Of a DNA stretch of 64,000 bases, positions 37,214-50,659 are shown one piece after another. The stretch lies in assembly GCF_000208745.1 (NCBI RefSeq), contig NC_030857.1, forward strand, positions 6,772,226 through 6,836,225, in the 5' to 3' direction. Origin of the DNA: Theobroma cacao. Taxonomy: Eukaryota; Streptophyta; Magnoliopsida; Malvales; Malvaceae. Under the pieces are notes generated by a model. The model saw nothing but the letters and a program-made list of their open reading frames with translations, did no database searches and was not told the DNA's origin. How positions within the stretch are numbered: the stretch's first letter is position 1; each line of letters opens with the position of its first letter. The position numbers and the translations under genes were made by a program.

Positions 37214-40200
37214 CTAACTTTCAAAACAGGATTCTTGTGGCATGCTACACAAAGCTCGCATTGTGTTGCTGACCACATCCAGCAGCTGCAAGTACTCATC
37301 TGCACCATCCACTAGACGCTGCAAAGCCAATGAGAAAACATAAAAGTCACACCAATAAACAGTTCCATACAAGTGGAACAAAAATAAAAAGGTAACAAAT
37401 ACTTGGACTATGTAAAGAAATTGTGGACTATGGAAGTTCCCAGGGGATAAAAATGGGGAAACAAAGAAAATAAATTGATTGCCCAACTTTATTACCCTCA
37501 ATTAATTAACTGTTTGTCAATTTCAATCAGTTTAATATATGAAAGGTAGAGCACATGAGTTGCACAAAGAGAGCATGGTTATACAGGTCCAAGACAAATT
37601 TTAAAAAGATTTCAGTCATGCCGTACTATTTCTCTGCTTTAGTTGCCGGGCTATGTTAACCAACACCACCCCTGAGCGTGCAAAAGAATAAAAAGAAGAA
37701 AGAAGCTAAGTTGATATGGTGAAAGTCACCTTATCTGCCTCAGCCAAACTCTTGCAAATTCTAGCTTTTTGTTCATCTGGTATATCATCTGCCTCAACAA
37801 CCACATCAAATAACTGGCAGAAGCATTATATTAGTATCAGATACAACTAGACAATGATGACTTATCATGGACGAAAATAAAGAAATTGGACCTGAGAAAG
37901 CATCTGAGAAACCGGAAACCCTTCTGCAATAACATTATTGACTTCCTTGTTTGCCAAATCAAAGTTGCCACTTTTGCATGCAGCATAAAGTGCCTCAACA
38001 ACTTCTTGAGGGATAACCTGATACATTGAAATTTAAGAGTCAAGGCATGCCGAGGTCAGTTAAATAGAGAAAAAACAGAAAGAAAAAAAAAGCACCTAAT
38101 TGTTATACTTTTATGCAGTTTGCTCTTCACTCGTAAAAAGATTCATGAAAGAAAAAGCCACATTAGATGACAACTTGCTTAGGTGTTTCATGATATAGGT
38201 AGCCAACACAGAGAAACACAAAGTACAGAAGTTCAATTTTAATTCAATCTAAACATCTTCTGGTCAGTCTAAATAAATAAAAAAAAGGCCCTACTGGAGA
38301 GCAAATTTCCCTTTGCTTATTTTTGCAGCAGCTTATGCATCAACGTCAAGCATCAAGACTCCTTTGTTCTACAGAGCAGTTTTTCATAAACTAGCTATCT
38401 AGGGTAAAAGATGATCTGTTCAAAAATAAATCTAGAGAAGTCTAATATTAACCAATGCAAATTTGTATAGTAGAGTTACTAAACTAGGAACTTTAAGAAT
38501 AATGTATCATATAACTTACCCCAGATAGACTAAGTAGGTCCTTTGACGAAATTGTTGATCCAAATAAGCGAGCAGCTCCCTGCAGTATTCCATAATACAA
38601 TATTCAGCATTTGTGAAAGGATGAGAGATCTACCCAATTGACCAGCATGACCAATAAACATATACATGCATGTCATAAAAAACAACTCAGAGTTTATAGT
38701 GAAAATGAGGAAGATAGCTTTACTGATGCTATCTTCCTAACAATGAAGACCTACAACCACATTATTTGTCGAATACTAAAGCATTAGGCAGTGAAACAGG
38801 CTTCAATAAAACAGCAAAATTTGTCAACTTGAAGCCCTAACGAATAGCAAATTTTATCATCATTTCTCACGCAGACATTGAACTTCACAGAACCTCTTTA
38901 TGAACCAATGTTAACAAGGGTGACTTATTAATCTCACACACACTAAAGGACTACAGCATATTAGTCACGGATATAAACAGCACAGCATAGATAATGCAAA
39001 CTGCATTTTTGCCCATAAACAATGAAGAATCTAGAGTTCCCAGACAAGGTTATTCATTGTATCATTTTCCAACCAAAAAAAAAAAGTATTCGAGGCTGCC
39101 TTCTGCTTTGGACCACGACCAAAGAGTAATACTCAAAAAATTCTGTTAAACCTAACAACGCACAAGCACTTTGAGCATTGAAGCGACCTAAATAAAGTTG
39201 CTGATCCTATGTGACCAATTCAGAGACAAATCTTTTGTAGGTACTTAAGAAACAAATAATTGAAGTAATAGAAGATACCAACTTCAGCCTCATCATATTC
39301 TTTTTGACCTTAAAAGCTGGCTATTGTCAATTCTATATGCTTGAAATTTAGCAACGATAGATGTTAAATTCAAATTGCATGGGAAAACATATAGAAGACA
39401 AATTCCCTCGGGCCTAGGAGAAAGTGTTGTACAAAACAACAACCGCAATACCAAGTAATACTGAGCACAGTAAACCTGTTAGATTTCTAATGGTAACCTG
39501 AAATGTGGTTACAATCATTATTTTGACCCAAATGATTACAGCTGCATGGTAGGAATTGAAGGTGAGCCCCCTTCTGGGGAAAGTATCATTTCCAAAGCAG
39601 CAAAATAAACTAAGGCCCAATAAACCGGGCTACGGAAGCGAGCAGAAGAGAAAATTGAGTCAAGTTGCCACAAGTATGCAACCAAATTTTCAAAAGCAAA
39701 ATCATTTTATAAGAGCATAGAGAGAATTAGAACCATCATAATTTCATTAATAATGGGAATATAATGCAATCTAATGCTTACCTGCAAGTATGTAATAGCC
39801 CAACGAAGATCACCTTGTGAAAAGGAACTTAATGTTGAAAGAGCCTACAGTGAAACCTCAAATATTTTGTAAAGAAGCCATTTAACATACAATCACTCAT
39901 AAGACAAGCTTTAAGATCCCAGGTTCAAACCTCTGAATCTAAATGAAGACCTTCTTCATTACAAATATGCAATACACGACTGCTCATTATTTCTTTCGAA
40001 AGTGGCTTGAACCTGAACTTTGCACATCTTGAAGCAAGCGGCTCTACATCTTGAAGCAAGTGGCTCTATGATCCTATGAAAATTCTATAACATAATGATT
40101 ATAATTACCCTTCATTATTTAAAATTTATTATGATATATAAGTAATTGTAGCATTAAACTGCTAAAAGGTTACCAAATTAAACCTATGGTTAAAAACAGA

Positions 40201-41308
40201 AAAAAGAAACTTGAGGAAAAATAAAAGGAAATGTACCTGCTTATGTAGTTACATATGAAAAAGAATCTTGTAACTTTTGAGTAAGTTTCCATGGTACGTC
40301 TCAAGGCATTCTGCAGAGTCAAGTTTAAGTGAAATGAAATTAACATGTGCCTATATGAACTGAATAATACCAGGATGGCTACAGAAAACCAAGTATGCCT
40401 GTGCATCTTCTGTCATTGAATCTGCTTCATCCAGAATAATGATCTTGAACGGTGGACAAGGATAACCCCTAGAAAAACACAAAGGAATAAAAAGATTACT
40501 GCCACACTTAAAAGAGGCGTAGGGACAACTGTAAGCTGAAGTGGAAATTTTATTTATCACAAAATATGAGAGCATACCCCTGACGCTGACCAGATCCTAC
40601 AGCAACAGCAGCAAAATCTTTGATCTTTGTACGAACAACATTGATTCCACGTTCATCACTTGAATTTAGCTCCAACACCCTAGACTTGTAGAGTTCAGGT
40701 CTGCAGAAATTGATTTGCAGTTGAAGCACAAACAAACTCACGTAAAATGTAAAATGAAACTATTAAATAGTCAACAGGACAGAACATAACTCTTGCGAAT
40801 TAAGACAACAAAGACATGTTTTCACAAAGCATTACACTTAATGAATAATGATGGAAGCTTAATTCTCAATTTCTACAAAAACTGATTCTAAAATTACCCA
40901 AAGAGTTGAAGGGCGATGGCGAGTGCCGTAATGGTTTTGCCGGTGCCGAGTGGGCCGTAGAAGAGCATATGCGGGCGCTAAACAATAAATTAATAGGGAA
41001 TTAGGGTTTTCAAGATAATAAAAACAAATACTAACGATTATCAGAATGAAAGGAATTTGAAACAGAAGATATATTACATTAGCAGTCCCGAGGGTGTTGG
41101 TGAGAACTCGAACCATCTCGTCTTAGTGCTCCACATCTTTCACTTGCTTTGGCCGACTGGGAAACAAAAATATTACCAAATCAAAATATCTATTTAAAAA
41201 AATAAGGCAAGCAAAGTAGAATTAAACAAAAAATAAAGAAATTGTGGAAACAAGGAGAGATTTGTACTATTTTTCAACCCAAGGTTGGCAGCTCTGCAAA
41301 ATTTCTAT
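37214..41308 (-). pseudogene. RFC4: Replication factor C subunit 4-like gene, disabled
   Basis: Twelve exon remnants on the minus strand: 41308-41268, 41156-41078, 40977-40898, 40700-40578, 40468-40399, 40310-40237, 40073-39931, 39844-39782, 38579-38520, 38017-37892, 37813-37730, 37318-37214. They encode a clamp-loader ATPase: Walker A region, [11 protein letters not shown] (Walker B), the SRC region (ASRCAKF), and the C-terminal collar ending LVDGADEYLQLLD. Lesions seen: the expected start is ATA, not ATG. A TAA at 41123-41125 replaces a sense codon after KDVEH. Walker A reads GPLGTGKT instead of GPPGTGKT. The exon 5 donor is GC. A 22-bp tandem duplication (40024-40067) shifts the frame in exon 7. 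GDLRR has become GDLRW. RFC loads PCNA and is essential, so an intact copy must exist elsewhere. A cryptic acceptor 10 nt into exon 7 could restore that frame but not the exon 2 stop. Confidence 0.9.
40024..40067. repeat. 22-bp tandem duplication causing a frameshift
   Basis: Two adjacent copies (40024-40045, 40046-40067) begin ACATCTTGAAGCAAG and differ at one base. They lie in exon 7 of the RFC4-like gene, in the codons for EPLASRC. Confidence 0.95.
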
Positions 41309-41800
41309 TTAGCACTGGGTTTGTTAAGGTTTCCATTTTTTAAAACATGACAATGTGTTGGATACCTCTTAAGATAAATAAAACGAAATTAGTCATTTGT
41401 AGGAGAAATAGCGGGAATACGTGATCGATCTATAGCATCAATGCACCCTTGAAAATAAAGTCAATATTTACAATCGGTTTTAATTTTAGACCGAACTTCT
41501 ACAAATTGAAAATCTAGAGTCTTGACTTCTTACTTATAGTTGTCTCGATTTTCCAAATTTATTTTGAATATTGTAATTTATTTCATTGTGTGTACAAGAT
41601 CAAAGAAACATAATGAGATGTTATCATGTCTTTGGATGGACGTAACTACCCTTTATTCATGAATGTAATTGTAAGTTACAATATTGTATGTGTTTTCATC
41701 CTAAGCATTTTATAACTTTCATTCGAAGTTTGTAAAGTTTCACATACCTAATTTCATTCATAAAAATAATTGAAATTATTTTTTTATTTCATTAAGTATT
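41309..41800. other. Region upstream of the RFC4-like gene
   Basis: No gene is recognised in these 0.5 kb. It ends against the poly(A) end (plus-strand poly-T) of the LINE. Confidence 0.5.
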
Positions 41801-41807
41801 TCAGTTG

Positions 41808-44800
41808 ATTTTTTTTTTAGAAAGAAAATATTCATTAAATTCTAATCATACGGGGACAACGAATGCCTAGTTTGTCGCTCACCAACATCCTTTTAATGGT
41901 AAAGGGTGTACAACAAAAAAAAAACAAATTCATCTTCTAAGTAGAAACCTACATTAGTCATAATATCAGCAATTGTGTTGCCCTCTTTGAAGATATGTTT
42001 TGTGGTGACATTCCATTGTCGTCCCATCATCTACTTGATGGCCTGAATAATGTCTGAATTAGCACAAAGATGACTTCCTTGAAGAAATTGCCTGTACCGC
42101 TTGCTTACTATCCACCTGGAGCTCAATTCTGCGAAAGACCAAGTCCCACACTAAATAGAATCCCTTGTAAATCCCGCATAGCTCAGCTCTATATGTCGAG
42201 CATCTAATAAGCCTAGTAGCAAAACCACCAAGCCACTCCCTTTGCAAACCCCGTAAAACACCCCCAGTAGCTAACAAACTAGAAGATTTTCAAAAGGCCC
42301 CATCGGTATTCAAATTCACCCAACCACTAGATGGCGCGTCCATCTAACTAAAACCTCATTTTTCCTGCTTGCAGAACCACCAAACTCATCAATAACATAA
42401 CAAGAGGCATTGACAGATGTCGCAAAGCTGAATATAGTATTAAGGCACCCCTGCAAAGCAATCCATTTCCCTTCAAAAATGAAAATGTTTCTCCACTTCC
42501 AAATGAGCCAACAAGTAACACCAAAAAGGACTGACCACAGAATGTTATTAACCACCAATTTGCGACGAGCAAGATTAACAGCAAACCAATCCGTGATAGT
42601 CAAGACATTGAAGAAACTATGCAAATCACTAGGTAGCAGACGTTGCCAAAGAACAACAACAAATGGACAATCATGCAATAAGTGAACCACTGATTCTTCT
42701 CCCTGTCCACATATAGAACATGCTGAATTGTCAGCTAAATGGCGCCTGGTGCATTCTTTGTTTGTCAATATACATTCATGTAAACATTGAAATAAGAAAG
42801 TACAAATCTGATTGGGCCCTTTTCACTGCCACACCATGTTCCATATTCCACCACTATTTACAGATGTGGGCATAGTCGCTTCAGTTAACATGTCATAAGC
42901 AAAGGACACCGAGAAGACACCTATTGAAGTTAAAGCCTAAAAAGGTTCATTTGTAGAATCAAAATATAGTGGAGGAAGCATATTAGCTAACATTTTCTGC
43001 TTCACTTCAAGCAATACATTAGCTATACATTCCAAGTCCAAAGAGCCATCAGGTTGTAACAAATCTCGAACATGACTGTTATCATCAACAAAGCAACCAA
43101 CCGATTGTGCAGCCTCCAATAATGATTTTTCACCTAACTAAATATCTTTCCAAAAACGTGCTGTTCGACCATCACCAATAGCCCATTTGATCTTGCCAAA
43201 GTTTACTCAAAGCAGACCATAAAGAATAGGCATCACTCCTGTATATATTTTTAGGAAATAAACAAAAATTGAAGTTGTACTTATCCTATAAAATTTTTAC
43301 CCAAAAAGTAGTAGGATTAGTAACTAGTTTCTAGCACAACTTCATTAAAAAAGCATCGTTCATTCTTGTAAGAGATTTAATTCCCAAACCACCTGTAGTT
43401 TTTGGTTGACAAGCCTTCTTCCATTTTATAAGATGCACTTTTGAATTATACAAATCACCACCCCAAAGGAAATTGCAACAGTAGGCCTCAATTTTTCTGT
43501 AAGTCTTTACAAGCAAAGATATAGTTTGCATTACATCATGTGGAATTGTGGATAGAATAGACTTAACTAGAGTTAGTCTACTTGCGAATAAAAGAGAAGA
43601 GGATTTCCATGAAGAAAACCTGTTATAAACTTTTTTTTCCAAAAACTGAAAATAATTAAACCGCCTTCTACCATGAAATAGAGGCACACCCAAATACTTT
43701 CCAAAATCCTCTGAGTAGGCAAAACCTGAGGAAGCTTTGAGATTATTTATGGTATCTCTAGAAACATTCTAGAGCAATAAAGGGACGATTTTGCCACACT
43801 CACTTTTTCACTTGAGCAGACACCAAAATATTCCAACACTCCCATAATCACCTCCATTTGTGTTACAGAAGCCTTAGCAAAAGGATAAGATCATCGTCAA
43901 ATAAAAGGTGTGACAGTGGTAGGCATCTCCTACTAAGTCTGATAGGTTTTCAACAACCATTGGAAACAGTAGTGATAATTCCATGGGCCAATCTTTCCAT
44001 GCACAAAAACAAATAAATACGGGGAAAGCGGATCTCCTTGTCGTACACCACAAGAAGGACTAAAGCTGTCAAATAATTCACCATTCCATAAAACTTAAGA
44101 CTTGCTATAGCACAAGCTATCCACCAAAATATCAATCACAGGTTTGGGAATTTTAGCATCAACCAAAGTATTATAAATAAACTCTCATTGTAAGTAATCA
44201 TAAGCTTTTTCTAGGTCAATCTTGAGCATCATCCAACCCACTTTACCTTGCTTCTTACTGAAATAGTGGACTACTTCCCAAGCAATCATAATATTGTCTA
44301 TGATTTGTCTGTGAGGGATAAAACTAGATTGTGTTTGCTTTATCAAAATACCCATCACAAGTTTCAATTTGTTCGTAGTGACCTTCATCAAAACTTTAAA
44401 CATATTCAGTAGCAAGCTAATAGGTCTAAATTGGGTAATTATTTCAGGGTTCTTTACCTTAGGAATTAGGATAATGACTGATCTACAAAGTTCCTCGCCC
44501 ACTGCCATACCATCAAATACATTCTTCACATAACTAATTATATTGTCTCCAACAGTGTTCCAATGAGACTGAAAGAACAATGTCGAAAAACCATCAACAC
44601 CAGGGGCTTTAAGTGGCTTCATCTCAAACAGAGCATTACGTACCTTTTCACTTTCCACTGATCTGAGCAAATTACTATGTTCTGATTGATCCAAAACAAG
44701 GAACATACCTCTAATTGGGAAAGGTGGGAGAACATCATATTCTCATGCATATAACTTGCCAAAGAAATCAACCGCATGATTCTGAAGTAACTCTTGATTG

Positions 44801-47750
44801 TCACACCAGGAATCGTCCTCAATTTTGAGTTGTGGGATTTTCATTTTGCTCCTTTGACGTGTTGCACGAACGTGAAAGTAAATAGTATTTCTATCTCCTA
44901 ATTTAAGCCAATCCATTCTGAATTTCTACATCCAAAAGATCTCCCCCTGTAATAGCACTATCTGATATTCTAATTTCAAGTTAAATTCAAGTAATCGAAA
45001 ATCTCTAGAAGGATGAATTTCAAGGGCCTTCGCAATGCCACCAAGTCTAGCCAAGAGTCTTTTCTTCCTGTAGAAAATGTTACCAAACACTGCCCTGTTC
45101 CACTATTTCACTTTAGTTGTAAAGTTCTGTAATGCATCACAGATAGGTAGATTATTTTCCCAAAATTGCTAAACAAAATTAGGAAATTCCAAATGAGAAA
45201 GCCATGTAGCTTGAAATCAAAATCCCACACCATGTGAAACAACTTGTCTTTCACTTGTTCTACTCAAAATAGGACAATGATCAGAAACAACACGAGGGAG
45301 ATGTTGTACAGAAGTTTTATGAAATCGTAGCTTTTAGTTAGAAGAACAGATAGCCCTATAAATTCTTTCAGCCACAAGTTATTTCCTCCATGTATATCTC
45401 GATCCTTAAAAGCCCATATCAAGTAATTTAAGGTCATTCATAAAAGATTGGAACAAAGAATATGGTCGACTACCCCTCGTTGAACCTCCAAGTTTCTCAT
45501 GTGAAAACAGGAAAGCATTGAAATCACCAATAATCATCCAGGGTCCACTGATAGTGTCTACAAAATAATATAGTTCCTTACATAATTCTTTTCGATTTCC
45601 ATATACTGCAAAAACATACTATAGATCTATAGATTGATAGTTGACAATCAAATGAACACGTTGGCTATGATTTCTCATAACAGAGATTTGAACTATATTA
45701 TTCCATAGTAACCATATTCCACTAGAAAAACTTGTGGCCTCAATACGGTGTAATCTACCAATATTAATCAAACAAATTATCCTATTCGCCGACTTGCCAC
45801 TAACTCGAGGTTCAACAATAATCATAATGGAAATCTCATACTGCCTTATGCAATCTTTCACAGTCCTTAAAAAATTGGTACTATCTATACCTTGACAATT
45901 CCACACTAGAAAATTCACTGACATTAATACAAAGTGAGAAAGAAAGAGATGTCCAAGGGTTACCTACAAGTTCACCTGCTGTCCATCTACGAATGTGGAA
46001 TTAACCTAAATGATTTAGTGCTCACCCATAGACTTCAACTTTTGTGAAGGACCACTACTTTGATTTTTTGAAACCCTGTTCAAATATTCTACAGTGTTTA
46101 ACTCTGTCACCTTGACCTTTAAAACAAAAGGCTATTTAACAATCGTGCTTTCTTTGTAAGGGAGGTATTTTGAATTCCATATAACGTAATACCTCCATGC
46201 CTCACCCCTATGTATGGAAAAGAGACTCTGTCTTTCTTTTTAACAGTGAGGACTTTGAAATCCAATGCATGATTATTAAATCGAACCATAGAATGTTTCT
46301 TTGGGTCAAAAGAAGTAGGTTATAGTAAAGCCCTATCCTCCTGCTTCTTTTTGTGTTAGCCCTGAAATAGTATCAATTTTATTGCCATTAGCTTCCTTAC
46401 TAGTTTCGAGATTTTCTACGGCCACATTAGCACGCTCTGCAGCACAATCCATCGCTAACATAACCTCTTTACCATTCTTTTTTAGTGACAAAGTTGGCCA
46501 TTCAGCACCATTAAATGAAGTAAGAGATTGATCACGGCTTGTCTACAATACCAGTATTTCCTTAAAATTTTTGTTCGCAAAGGCTTCATGATTAGTTTTC
46601 CTACAAGCATACCAAGCAAAAGGTTCTCTTATTCTTGTAGCCTTTGTTATGAGGGTCTCATTTACAGCTAAACCTTCCAAAACTGAAAACCTTGAACCAT
46701 TGGGTTGCTGCTTGGTAGACCTTGGATTCATGGTGGAATTTTGTTTGACCAAACCACTCCTAGGCTTACGTCTGGTTACTAATATCCATGGATCAAACGA
46801 CTCTTCACTTGCTTAAGACCCACTAGGTGTTTCTTTTTCAACATTAAAAGCTTTAATCTATAAATCAATACCACAACACTCTCCTTTCAAATGACCATAC
46901 AAACCACACAAAAAACAAACTTTAGGAAGGCCTTCGTACTTAATGGTCTACATTTTCCCATTAAGTAGAAATCTAAGGATCAATGGCTTCGAAAGATTTA
47001 ACTTAACTGTCATACGAGCAAATTTGTCACATTTTTCTGAATCGATATTATAGTTAATTTTCTACAGCTTACCCAGAAGAGAAGCAATTCTTCTTAAAAT
47101 TGACTAATGGTTTAAATAGAGAGGCATACCAGGAAGCCTTACCCACACCGCTACCATAGATAGATTTTGATAACCCCTGACATATGACGGAGTCCAAGGA
47201 TTTACCATGAGGTACCTTCTAGGAGGGCTTTTAGATAATCATCTTCCTTTGCAAATTTAATCATAAAACTCTCTCCTCATCTAAATCAACGATCGAATAT
47301 TTTCCTTTAAAAGCCCATAAAAATTCAATCTTTTCGTTTAATAATTTGAATGAGATAGATCTCCCCAATAAATGTACAATAATAGATTTCCTCCAACGTT
47401 TTGCTAGTTCCTCATGCTTTTTTTCTAAGATTTTGATCAATAGGATGCCTTCATTCGTTTCAAACTTAAAATCCTCTGTTTTGTGTCCTTTAGATATACT
47501 GTTTTATGCATCAACATCAACCAGAGATTCCTTGTTATTCGTTTCATCCCATCTGTATCCATATCATTTCTGAAAATAAATCCTCTCCTTCAAAATTCAT
47601 CAATGCATCCCCGAAAGAAGGATTGTTATGGACCATAACTATATTGCCAGTAGACAGCCTCTCCAAACTCTTACTATGTAGACAAACTTTTTTTCTAGAT
47701 TGATCATCCAAAAGTGAAGGAGTGTCCATCTTGAGTAACGAACCTTCCGT
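41808..47750 (-). mobile_element. LINE (L1-type non-LTR retrotransposon), near full length, decayed
   Basis: Minus-strand order is typical. ORF1 starts MDTPSLLDDQSRKK at 47729 and has a CCHC knuckle CFLCGLYGHLKGEC (46885-46925). The APE-type endonuclease begins MSVNFLVWNCQG (45924-45619). Reverse transcriptase is at 44706-43331 (KAPGVDGFS, FRPISLL, KIDLEKAYD, with the catalytic ADD motif altered to DDD near 43885). The zf-RVT segment reads CSICGQGEESVVHLLHDC (42768-42316), and RNase H contains YRAELCGIYKG and LQVDSKQAV (42277-42059). The 3' poly(A) appears as plus-strand poly-T at about 41808-41818. Numerous stops and frameshifts break the frames, so it is inactive. A target-site duplication was not identified. 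Confidence 0.87.
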
Positions 47751-47780
47751 CGCCTATACCTCAATTCTTTTCTCTTCTTA

Positions 47781-50650
47781 GGGCTTGTTTGTTTTTAGTG
47801 TTTAAGATACGGGAAAAATTTGATGCGATATATAATTGTACTAGTAGCTCCTTCATAAATGTTTTCATAAAACCTTTATATTTTATTCTTTTTACAACTT
47901 ATACTGATGTTTTGATTTCGTTAAAGGACATATGTTTGATAATATCAAAATATGTAAGTAGAAATCCAAATATATCAACTAAAAAACAAATATTATTTCA
48001 AATAAATCAAATGGAACAAATAACAATTCAAATAAATATAGCATGGATAATAGCAAATTCTTTCAAATACCAATTCAATTACACATAACAAGTAACACAA
48101 GTGTAAAGAGAAAGTATTTTAAAGTTCAACATCAGCTTAAAACAAACAAATCAAATCTTAAACTAATCAACTACTCTCACCATAGTTTTTGGGTAGATTA
48201 TGCTCATATAGAATCCAATGTAGCTTATCACTTAAATCTAGCAAAGAAATAAAAACGAGTCTATTTTCTTCTTTTTTAATCAATTGTAGTGCAAAATTAA
48301 ATTCATCTACACTTAATCTCCCTTCATTTTGTATAGATTTCAATGCTCGAACATACTCCGAAATACTATATTGTCTTGTGGCTTGTGATGATATTGAAAT
48401 TTTAGCACTTTCAACTACGTTATGAGTTTTTGCTGCCTCACACAGTCATTCCAATATTCTTTGCAAGCTTTCTGTAGTCTTAATTGTTGCTTTACCATTT
48501 GTCAATTTTTTTCCCATTTTTTTCCTCTTGATTTGGGTGTTTACCATAAGACTTTCATCTTCATCACAACTGATTTCTTTAGCATCAGATTCAACACTAT
48601 CTTGTAGTGAAGTTAGATTTACAGATTTGACAGTATCTTTAATTGGTACACTCATCGCTATTGTCTATGCATTTTGACTGGTGGCTACTATATCTCCAAA
48701 TATAAATTTCAATTCATTAGCATGTTCTAGCCGGTGATACCAAAATCTAGCATATTTTGGATTAACTTACACAAACATTAGAGATAAAGAAACTTTTAAA
48801 CAATGTGCATATATAAAATAATTTATAGTAGCTAAAACATGTAGACACTGTAATTTTACTTAGACAAATAAAAAAATTAATTAAATAATTAGAAACGAAA
48901 TAATAAAAAAAAAGAGAGAAGAAAAGAAAAAAGAAAGAGTACTGGAAGGGCGCGGACGCACGTTGCCAAAACCAAAATTTCATAGCATGCATTTCATTTT
49001 GCCTCACATTTGCATTCCATTTTATGTTGAATAGGAGATAAAATAAGTGAATAATAGCTAAGAAAATAAAATAAAATTAAAAATTAAAGCCTAATAGGAT
49101 AATCTAAAAATGGTACCGTTCATGGAAAGGGCGTCTCGGGGGTCCTAATCATTCCCCTGGCGTAACCGTACTCTCGAACCTAGATCACGAAAAACGTAGA
49201 CCAGTTTAAGATTCTTTCGATGGGCTTAAATCTAATTAAGACTCTATTGATTAGAATCGAGTCAATAGGTGACCAATCCCACCTAGTAAAAAAGATTGGT
49301 GGCGACTCCTAGTTTTAGAGTTTTCACTCATATCTGACGATCGGGTTCCCGGACCTGCACGTTACGACAAAACATATAAAATTTAAAATATTTACTCTTA
49401 TTTTAGCTTCACACCATGTGACATCAGCTTCGATGGTTCCCATCTTGTGGTTCCAAACTAAACTTGTTTCTTTACCCTTCAATTGATTCTTTAAAATCCA
49501 TTCATTTCTTAGACTATCCAGTTTATTTTTCAATTACTTTTGAATATAGTTTTTATTAGCACGAGCATTAAATTCCTCTACTACAACTTCCCATCTTTTA
49601 ATTGTGAATGAAAAATCTGGTTTCCATACTTAGGAATCTCATTTTTACAAATTTGAAGTAAGATTTTGGTAATGACCAAATTCAACTTTGCATTATATTA
49701 TGATTTTTCTGAAATTTTAGAATTTGGTGGAGGCATTTCTTAGCTAGTCATAAATTGCACAAGACATATAATGCAATAAATCTTGTGTTATCACTATCCA
49801 AGAACTGATCATTCGGCCAAAATGGTCTATTAGAATCACATATGCATTACACCTAATACAATTAAATTAAAATGCATAACAAGGCAAAAGATACTTAAAA
49901 TTCACACAAGTATATGTTACTCACAAATCATCTAACATGGCACCAAATCGTGCATAACATTTAGGGACACTTACAGGAAAAATCAAAAATAGGCAAATTA
50001 CGATAAATCATATCCACAAAAAGACAATGATTTCTAGAAAAGTAACAGTTAGTTATTTGAATACATTTTTAATCATTTGTAACTTTAATAAAATTCTATA
50101 CAAATCAAACTTCAATATATTTACTTGCACTTTGGAATAGGAAAACGACTATATATTAGAACAAAAGCAACCAGATAAGACTATTGGATGTAGAGCTACC
50201 CCATACTAGTTCATCAACCATATGCTGATATAAACCCAAAATATAAGACTCTTCAATCAAGATCTTTCAAAAATTTTAATGGATCTAAGATCTTTACCAA
50301 AAACTCAAAACAACAGTATTGATTCTCTAAGCTATTTGGCAAGAACTCAAATGCATATCTCAAAATTAAAAGAAATAAAAAGATATTCTAAAGCTCAAGA
50401 AAAAAAAAACAGCAGAAAGAAAAAGAAGAAATAGTACCTAAATGCTACTTTGAATTTTTGATTTCTTTTCTCTTAATCTTTGTAAGAACAAAAAAATCCC
50501 AGTTAAATCTTTTGTTGTTTTTTTTAGTAATATTTGGAGAGAGAGTTAAAAGAGAGAAAGATCGCGATTTGTGATGGAAAGGTGTATTTGCAGAGAAAGG
50601 GAGAGGAGAGGGAGATTGATTGAGAGAGTTTTTAAGAGGGTAATGGAGAA
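47781..50650 (-). mobile_element. Remnant of a PIF/Harbinger-like element with a Myb/SANT-like gene
   Basis: A terminus GGGCTTGTTTG at 47781 follows TTA, as in PIF/Harbinger elements. On the minus strand a Myb/SANT-like (trihelix-like) segment reads NKLDSLRNEWILKNQLKG with KETSLVWNHKMGTIEAD (49533-49400). A Lys-rich stretch (KRKKMGKKLTNGKATI, about 48540-48480) follows, and a C-terminal tail FISLLDLSDKLHWILYEH near 48215-48260. A CT-rich leader-like tract lies at 50500-50650. The gene has stops and is split by other DNA. No transposase is seen and the right terminus was not found. Confidence 0.5.
49090..49375 (+). mobile_element. Tat/Ogre-like LTR end with primer-binding-site-like sequence
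   Basis: Contains GATTGGTGGCGACTCC (49294-49309). TGGCGACTCC is the start of the tRNA-Arg-type primer binding site found after the 5' LTR in many Tat/Ogre gypsy elements. Upstream CCGTACTCTCGAACC and downstream GATCGGGTTCCCGG also resemble that repeat class. Only a fragment is present, apparently inside the Myb/SANT-like remnant. Confidence 0.45.
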
Positions 50651-50659
50651 AATTTTTTT

